A program made the position numbers and the translations under genes. DNA of 64,000 bases from Chrysophaeum taylorii. Lineage: Eukaryota > Sar > Pelagophyceae > Pelagomonadales > Pelagomonadaceae. Where the stretch lies: positions 1 to 64,000 of the forward strand of contig JAQMWT010000440.1 of NCBI GenBank assembly GCA_029834535.1, in the 5' to 3' direction. Shown here in pieces: positions 58,091-64,000 of this stretch. Under the pieces are notes generated by a model. The model was given only the letters and a program-made list of their open reading frames with translations. It did no database searches and was not told the DNA's origin. Each line of letters opens with the position of its first letter. Position 1 is the first letter of the stretch.

Positions 58091-58750
58091 ATGCTTTGGG
58101 TGATTGCTGCCGGCATCGTGCGCGGCGGCGTTCATGTCGTGAATGAGGCGACGACCCCCCTCGCTCCCGTGCAGGTGGTGGTGGACACGAGAAAGGCCTG
58201 GGGAGACGGGCGACACCCCTCGACGGCTCTGTGTCTCGAGTGGCTCTCGGCCCAGTCGTTAAAGGGACAGTCGGTCCTGGACATGGGCTGCGGTACTGGA
58301 GTCCTCGCCATCGCCGCCGCCAAGCTCGGCGCCCACCGCACCGTGGGTGTGGACATCGACGATGAGGTGATCGAAGCAGCGACTGCGAACGCGCGAAAGA
58401 ATGACGTCGACCTCGAGGTCCTCCACGCTCGCGGACTTGTTCCGGGATACGAATCGTTTGACTACGTCGTCGCCAACATTCTCGTCGGCCAGCTGTCGAG
58501 GCCGTCGATGGTCGCGAGCCTCGCTTTGAGCGCCAAGTCGAAACTCTGTCTCTCGGGTGTTCGGCCGGGGGATCAGTGCGACACTCTGCGACGGATCTAC
58601 GACCCTTATTTTCACTTTGACGACATCAAAACCATGGCCGCGCCGAGATCGGAGACCTGGGGGACCTGGGCCTGTCTCCACGCGACGAGGCGCCCAACGC
58701 TCGACCGAGACGCTCTGCTCGACGCATTTTCGGATGCTGCAGCCTCCTGA
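58091..58750 (+). CDS. Ribosomal protein L11 methyltransferase (PrmA)-like SAM methyltransferase
   Basis: A 219-aa protein equal to the catalytic C-terminal domain of PrmA. KAWGDGRHPSTALCLEWL (residues 35-52) matches the family's AFGTGxHxTT block. SVLDMGCGTGVLAIAAAKLG (61-80) is the SAM-binding loop, with GVDIDDEVIEAATANA after it, and FDYVVANILVGQL (123-135) is the N-I-L catalytic-side motif. PrmA methylates lysines on ribosomal protein L11; eukaryotic relatives act on other proteins such as ETF beta, so the substrate is open. Bacterial PrmA is about 290 aa. The N-terminal substrate-binding domain is missing, because U1 repeat sequence lies directly upstream or because an exon is not visible. 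The C-terminus ends normally. Confidence 0.82.
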   Translation: MLWVIAAGIVRGGVHVVNEATTPLAPVQVVVDTRKAWGDGRHPSTALCLEWLSAQSLKGQSVLDMGCGTGVLAIAAAKLGAHRTVGVDIDDEVIEAATANARKNDVDLEVLHARGLVPGYESFDYVVANILVGQLSRPSMVASLALSAKSKLCLSGVRPGDQCDTLRRIYDPYFHFDDIKTMAAPRSETWGTWACLHATRRPTLDRDALLDAFSDAAAS

Positions 58751-58765
58751 GAGGAAGTATCAATA

Positions 58766-58811
58766 ATAATAATAATAATAAAGGCGCCATTTGTGTGTGT
58801 GTGTGTGTGTT
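58766..58811. repeat. (AAT)n and (GT)n microsatellites
   Basis: AAT units at 58766-58781 and GT units at 58794-58811, just past the PrmA-like stop codon. Confidence 0.8.
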
Positions 58812-59065
58812 TGGAATGTACGTGCGAGATTTGTAGTACGTGAAGGAAACATTCTTGAGGAAAACATCAGACTAGTCGCCGCGCTGGACCTTGTCAGTGG
58901 TGCTTGCCCCCCCCCACCCCCCGCGGGACGACACACTCTCTACTCGCCAAGCTACAGATCAGCAGGGCCCCAAATTTTGGGGCGGGAGGGTTTTGGCGTG
59001 CGAAAGACGGAAACCACGAGGAAGGAAGGAAGGAAGGAAGGAAGGAAGCCCCACGGGCGCGTGCA

Positions 59066-59425
59066 CACCTCGAGAGTGCTCAGGGCGAACTCCTCCCTGG
59101 GGGGCATGCCCCTCATGCGTCGCGGCGGCAGATCTTCGCGAGCCGAAGACTTACAGGTCGCATTCAGTACCTCGTCAAGTATTTCGGAGTCGCGCGTTTG
59201 GCTACGACACAGTGATCTTTCTGCAGCGGCGCTCCCTCTGATCCGAGCCTTCAACGAGCCCGAGAAGAGCGCGAGGCTCTCAGAGGCAGCCGCACGAGTC
59301 TCAGTTAGCGGCGGTTTGTGGAATAGTCGCTCTGAAGCGCCTGGCAAGCAAGGCAGGTTTACCCTCGCGTATGAGACCTCCTCGCGACTAGAGACAGGCG
59401 CGTAGGTGCGCGGCCAGGAACCCCA
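59066..59425. repeat. R2 dispersed repeat, copy 2
   Basis: It matches 16301-16765 through CGGCAGATCTTCGC, CAGTACCTCGTCAAGTATT, GCGCTCCCTCTGATC, TTTACCCTCGCGTATGAGAC and GGCCAGGAACCCCA. No coding function recognised. Confidence 0.6.
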
Positions 59426-59811
59426 TGTCTCGAGGTGTTGACGATTGGGACTCAAATTCCCTATACAGAGGGAGGACACACTAATAATAAGTTTGGGTGC
59501 TCATAATAAGCAGTTTTGGTAAGTGAGTGAGTGATAACAAGCGTCCTAGTCCTCCCAGTAGTAGTTAACGACTTTTTTTTCTGTCACAAAAGATCTCAGC
59601 TGTGGCAAAATTCTCCTCCGCTTCAGTTTCAGAGTGACTGCATTTCTTCGAGCACAGGAGGAGCACCATGTTCAGGTGCTGTCGTCGTCGTATCAGTCAC
59701 ATATTGGGAGGAATAATGCGATGCTTCCCCATGCGCGCGTGAAGTGGTCACGAATTCAGTTCTTGTCATGCGTTATCCTTTCAGAAATGTCGACGAATCC
59801 GGATACAAAGC

Positions 59812-60230
59812 ATGTTCGGAATCCGTTTATCACAGCTAGACATTGACCTTGCGCTTCAAGCGCGGCGGTCGGACGACATCCTCGTCCTGGGGATGGACGG
59901 GAACGCGGCTCTCGGCGTGCGCTCCAAGTACGTCGACGACGGCCCCTGTACGGGGGCCATACGGGGCGCCTTACGTCAACGACGCCGTCTCCACACGTTC
60001 CTCGCAACACGGCGTCTGGCGGCACGTTCTTCCGCAAGCGCGCCTACGCGTCGCGGCTGCACCCGCGCTCCTGGAAAGACGTACCAGCTCGATCACGTGA
60101 TCTCGCGGCGGCGCGACGTGCACCGGTTCGTTGATGTGGGTTTGACAAGCAACCTCGTCGACTCGGACGACCGCGCTCTCTCGAGTGCATCGTCAAAGTC
60201 CGCCTCGCACGCTCGAAAGTGCTCGACATC
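59812..60230 (+). pseudogene. LINE apurinic-type endonuclease remnant
   Basis: The ILVLGMDGNAALG block corresponds to the family's GDFNA. QLDHVISRRRDVHRF corresponds to the IDYIL-type block, and SDDRAL to the final SDH with His changed to Asp. A frameshift in the middle is evident because the YGAPYVNDAVSTRSSQHGVW segment is in another frame. Confidence 0.6.
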
Positions 60231-60814
60231 TTCGGCTTGGGCCGAGGGTCACACGACGACGCGACCGACGACGCACCGACCGACGCCACGGATGGGTTAC
60301 CCGACGACGCCGACCGGGGCTCGCCGTACTCCCGCCTTGCGCGGGCGGCGGCCTCGGCCTCTGACGCCTTGCTGCCGAAGACCCGACGCCTCCGAACGCG
60401 GCGGCGGAAGAGCTCCAGCCTCTGACCGAGCGACGCACCTCCCTCCGCGCGTTTGTGCTCTCGCTCGGTGCCCGGCGCCGTCTTCGCTCGGCGTCCACTC
60501 GACGACCTTCGGGCCATCAAGTCGCGGCTCGCGAAGGCCGTAGCACGGGCGACAGACGCGCGATGGATTACTCGTCGGTGCGACGGACTCAACGCCCCGG
60601 AAAGCGAGTCGCTCGGCGGCACCTCGAAATACTGGAACACGGTCGGACGGCTCCGACGCGGTCTCGCGAAGACCACGTTGGCTAGGCAAGTGCAGATGAC
60701 GCGAAGGCCGACGGTAGCAGGTGCTCGTCGCCACAGGAGGAGAACGCCGCCGACGTGTTTTCTAGGCGCACTTCAAACAGCTCTACAAGCTCGCTACGAC
60801 CCCACCGTAATGTA

Positions 60815-62498
60815 ATCAACGACGACGTTGACCAGTTGCCGATCCGCCCGAAACTCGGCGAACCACCGACGGAGGAGGAGATAAAACGGGCCGTTGGTCA
60901 GCTGAACTGCACCGGCGAATCGGGCCTGCGCGCGGAGGTCTGGAAGGCGCTCGCCACCGACGCTCGCACGCTCCCGCTGTTGGAGCGTGTAGTCCTCCGA
61001 AGTCCAGCCGGCCGAGCGGGACGTTAGGCCTCCTCGGGATTCTCCCCAAGAAGGGGGACCTCTCCCTGCCGGGCAACTACCGCGGGATCATGATGCTCGA
61101 GGTCGCGCAGAAGATCGTTTCGAACATCGTCCGTGCGCGACTCAACGTCATCTGCGAGGCCCTCGATCACGAGTCCCAACGTGGATTCCGACCCGAGCGC
61201 GGTACGTCCGACGCCACCTTCTCGTTCAAGCTGGCGCTGAAGAAACGGCGTGAGCACCTCGTGGGTACTGTTCATCGATTTCGTTAAGGCGTTCGACCGC
61301 ATCCCCTGAGAGCTTCGCTTCTCTAATGAGAGGTGCTCCTGAAGTTCGGCGTCCCGCCGCCGAAGGGAAGTCATCAAGGGCCTCCACCGAATCAAAGTCC
61401 CCTTCTCGGTCAGCGGTGTGGTCGCCTGCCTCGGTTGACTCGATCATCGGCGGCGTCAAGCAGGGCGGCGTCCTCGGCCCCGTCCTGTTCATGGCGGCAT
61501 TGACAACGTCGTTTCGAGGACGCCGCCACGGCCGCGCCCCCCGGTGTGTCTACGGGACGCTGGAGGACTTTTTACTCCTGACGAACCGGAGTCGGTCCTC
61601 TCGCGGCGATAAGTTTTTTCCCTTCGACGAGCCGGCCTCCGCCGACGACGTCGCCTTTGTTGTCTTCTGGGAACGCCACATCGAACCGCCAGCGGGGCCT
61701 CATCGAACGCTGCGACGCCTGGGGCACGGAGGTGGTGCGTTGCGGTAACCGACGCGCGAAGGCGGCGTCCAAAACGGAGATGCTGTTCGTCGCTCGCCCG
61801 GCACACACCTCCTGTAGGGCGACCAAAAGTCGGTCGTGTCGTTCGACGACACGGACCTCTCGGACATCGAGCTCGGGCGCGGCCGCTTCATACCGGTCGT
61901 CGACCAGTTTAAGTACCTCGGCTCCGTCCTCTCGCGAAAAAACCGCCGCGACGACTTAGGCGTCGACGCGCGGATCAAGAAGGCGTTTTTCTCAGGCCTT
62001 CGGTGCATTGCGGGACTGCATCTTTGCCTCGAAGTCCGTCTCTGCTCGCGCCAAGCGCCTCGTCTACGTCTCGCTCGTCCTGGCCGTCATCCTTCGCGGT
62101 GCGGAATCGTGGTGTGGTGCCTCACTCCTGTTCCGCCGGCTGCGGTGCTTCCACGCGCAGCGCGTCATGTGTCCCGCGACCCGGAAGCACACCATGGCTC
62201 CACCACATCTCGACGGAGATCCTGTCGCGGCGCTTCGAGTCCATCGACGTCTACACTCGCCGGAGAAGCGGAGCCGGTCACGTCGCCCGCATGCTCCCGA
62301 CGCCCTCGCAAGATGCTCTCGTCGTCTTGGGTCCGCTCCAAGCGCCCACCGGGGGCTCCGCAGATGACGTACGTACGGGAGGACGCTCGCCAAGGCACTC
62401 CGGAAATGCGACATCCCCTTCACAACTCGAGGCACGACCTCTCACACGAGTCCGCCATCAACGCCTGTTTTTTTTTGTGCCTGCCTGCCTTGCCTTAA
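60815..62498 (+). pseudogene. LINE reverse transcriptase remnant
   Basis: In order: PTEEEIKRAVGQLNCTGESG, ILPKKGDLSLPGNYRGIMML, RLNVICEALDHESQRGFRPE with RGTSD, IGGVKQGGVLGPVLFMAAL, a SADDVAFVV box (YADD-type) near 61638, FKYLGSVLSRKNRRDDLGVD, and the terminal PPGAPQMTYVREDARQGTPE block. These are standard LINE RT blocks. The F-x-D-F-x-K-A-F-D block near 61275 is split by a stop. At least five frameshifts are needed to connect them. Confidence 0.85.
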
Positions 62499-62612
62499 AA
62501 AAAAAAAAAAAAACTTTGGTGGTGCCGGTATGTAGGGGAGGGGTCTCATAATTCGCAGGGAAAGTATGAGTGGTAGAGAGAAGCGGGAATATCACTCACT
62601 GCCTAGTGTTGT

Positions 62613-63932
62613 CTAGGGGGGGCGGCGGTCTTTTGTTCGATTGGTGCTGCAGCAACGCGGACACAGGCGCGCGGTGCGCGGTTCTTGGACTAGAAGGATG
62701 TCACCAACTTTATCCAACAGAATGTCGGGGATTGTAGTTTTTGTGAGGACGCGGACGACGGCGTGGTGGCCCTTTTCCTTCGCCGCATCGAGGGGCGTCT
62801 TGCCGCGGAAGTCGACTCGGCAGAGGTCGGCGCCGTGGTCCATCAGCAACCGTACCATTTTGTCGTGACCTTTATAGCACGACGCGAGCAAAGGCGTCAT
62901 GCAGTGAGCAAAGGACGTCTGGTTGATGTCCGCGCCCCGCGAAAGCAAGAGCCGGGCGACGGCGAGGTGGCCGAAGTTTGCCGCGATGAAGAGCGGCGAG
63001 GCGCCGCTGCGGTTTGGCCGGTCGACGTCGGCGCCGTCGTCCAACAGAGCGGTCGCCACCCGCAGATGTCCTTGCTGGCACGCCACAAAGAGCGGTGTGC
63101 TACCGCTCCTCGTGGTCGCGTCGAGTCTCGCGCCCTTCGCTAGGAGCAGGGTTACGACGGAAAGTTGGCCGTAGGCGCTCGCGGCGTACAGGGGGGAGCA
63201 CCCGGATTCGTCGGCGCTGTTTAGGTCGGCGCCGCTCTCGATCAAAAGCCGCGCTACCTCGAGGTGGTTGTTTTGGCTGGCCAAAAAGAGCGGTGATATT
63301 TTTTTGAACGAGGCGCAGTTGACGTCGGCGCCGTGCAAAACCAACACCCGAACGACAGAAGCGTGTCCGTCGCGGCTCGCCGCGGCCAACGCGGTGTACC
63401 CGTCTTTCCAATCCGCGAGCTCGACGTTCGCAGACGTCCTCTCCAACAGCAACCGAACTACATCTTCGTGACCGAGGATGCTGGCGACGTACAGCGGCGA
63501 CATCCCGAAGGGGTCCACGAGATTCGCGTTCGCGCCGAAATCGACGAGAACGGTCGCGGTTTCTAATAATCCTTTCTGGCACGCGACGTAAAGGGCCGAA
63601 GCCCCCCGGTCGGTGATCCGGTCGACATAAGCGCCCTTCGCAAGCAGCGCCCGCACCACCGACGCGTGCCCCCCAAGACACGCGGCATACAACGGCGCCC
63701 CATTGCATTGTTTTGCGTTCGTTTCGTTTGGGTCGGCGCCGTGCGACAGTAATACCTGGACGATCGAAAGGTTGCCGTCCAAGCACGCCGTCATCAGGGG
63801 CGAGCACCCGTCAGAATCATCAACACCCTCGCTCAAGTCGAGGGCTAGATGATTCTCGAGCACCCTCCGCACAGCGCCCACATCGCCAGCCAAGCACGCG
63901 GCCTTCAACATGCTTTCAGGCGAACTGTCCAC
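62613..63932 (-). CDS. Ankyrin-repeat protein with C-terminal CPxC tail, paralogue 2
   Basis: An intact 439-aa frame: a short N-terminus (MDSSPESMLKAACLAGDVGA), then about 12 ankyrin repeats of 33 residues to about residue 390, then a segment (TTIPDILLDKVGDILLVQEP) leading to LCPRC (Cys424, Cys427) and a basic end. Compared with the 17125 protein it is shorter and lacks the lysine-rich insertions, but it has the same layout: start motif, repeats, LLV-E-x-R hinge and CPxC tail. Probably a cytosolic or nuclear protein-binding scaffold; partner unknown. Single exon. The start Met at 63932 is followed at once by the first repeat. Confidence 0.9.
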   Translation of the reverse strand: MDSSPESMLKAACLAGDVGAVRRVLENHLALDLSEGVDDSDGCSPLMTACLDGNLSIVQVLLSHGADPNETNAKQCNGAPLYAACLGGHASVVRALLAKGAYVDRITDRGASALYVACQKGLLETATVLVDFGANANLVDPFGMSPLYVASILGHEDVVRLLLERTSANVELADWKDGYTALAAASRDGHASVVRVLVLHGADVNCASFKKISPLFLASQNNHLEVARLLIESGADLNSADESGCSPLYAASAYGQLSVVTLLLAKGARLDATTRSGSTPLFVACQQGHLRVATALLDDGADVDRPNRSGASPLFIAANFGHLAVARLLLSRGADINQTSFAHCMTPLLASCYKGHDKMVRLLMDHGADLCRVDFRGKTPLDAAKEKGHHAVVRVLTKTTIPDILLDKVGDILLVQEPRTARLCPRCCSTNRTKDRRPP

Positions 63933-64000
63933 TCTACCTTTATTTACCCTTACCCTCCCTCAGAAGAAGAGTCTCTATGTATTTGGGTTGTGATGTGTGG

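Larger units (their letters stand above)
59756..62510 (+). mobile_element. Non-LTR retrotransposon (LINE), degenerate
   Basis: Plus-strand endonuclease and RT remnants in order, followed by the conserved protein end also found at 6410-6553. A short tail with GCCTGCCTGCC and an A17 run at 62498-62514 closes it. The 3' end differs from the (TTAG)n tails of the shorter copies. Frameshifts are frequent, so it is inactive. Confidence 0.8.

Noticed and set aside
1-64000. Bacterial or viral origin of the window
   Set aside because: The density of LINEs, Copia and Gypsy elements with target duplications, Helitron fragments and microsatellites, and the absence of operons, point to a eukaryotic nuclear genome; the PrmA-like gene alone does not change that.

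Overview
The window looks like nuclear DNA of a transposon-rich eukaryote, most likely a unicellular stramenopile-type alga or relative. The reasons are intronless single-exon host genes, several paralogous ankyrin-repeat genes, many degenerate LTR and non-LTR retroelements, Helitron helicase fragments and a BED/hAT-like transposase. This lineage call is an inference from gene style, not from a marker gene. No rRNA, tRNA, CRISPR array or bacterial operon was recognised. Fewer than 10 kb is plausible host coding sequence; the rest is mobile DNA in all stages of decay, often nested.

Layout. 1-6243: Ty3/Gypsy-like element copy A, whose 5' end lies outside the window. It has gag-like, protease-like, DNA cytosine methyltransferase (DNMT), RT-RNase H and integrase C-terminal parts, then a 3' LTR. 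6244-7745: a LINE 3' end with a 14-bp target-site duplication, a SINE-like unit and copies of a 156-158 bp repeat (R1). 7741-15236: a large Ty1/Copia-like element (plus strand) with a DD35E integrase, RT, RNase H and extra downstream ORFs. 15630-17124: dispersed repeats. 17125-19182: intact ankyrin gene (minus). 19262-20062 and 24455-25613: two Helitron-type fragments enclosing degenerate proline-rich coding sequence. 25747-29760: unassigned plus-strand coding sequence, including an open 692-aa frame. 30719-33144: a TA-flanked DNA element with AAGTTTGGTCA repeats. 33228-34045: ankyrin pseudogene containing a 71-bp-arm palindrome.

34115-40962: Gypsy copy B, with both LTRs, an integrase catalytic core and a nested 367-bp insertion. 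41302-46287: Copia-like element (minus) with 90-96 bp LTRs and an AAACA duplication. 47076-47890: ankyrin pseudogene. 49202-53281: an unidentified minus-strand ORF family (U1) back to back with a BED/hAT-like transposase remnant. 55386-55640: ankyrin fragment. 55894-57090: EamA/DMT-type transporter (minus). 57210-58030: inverted U1 copy. 58091-58750: PrmA-like methyltransferase (plus). 59756-62510: LINE with endonuclease and RT remnants. 62613-63932: intact ankyrin gene (minus).

The most interesting system is the Gypsy-like family that carries a 5-cytosine DNA methyltransferase between its protease and reverse transcriptase. Motifs I, IV, VI, VIII and X can be read in copy A; copy B keeps IV to X. 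The two copies carry different deletions: B lacks most of gag-protease and DNMT motif I, and A lacks the integrase core. A retroelement with its own DNMT could mark its own DNA or alter host methylation. The second theme is a small ankyrin family whose C-terminus ends in a conserved CPxC zinc-knuckle-like tail, found at three loci with a degenerate fourth.
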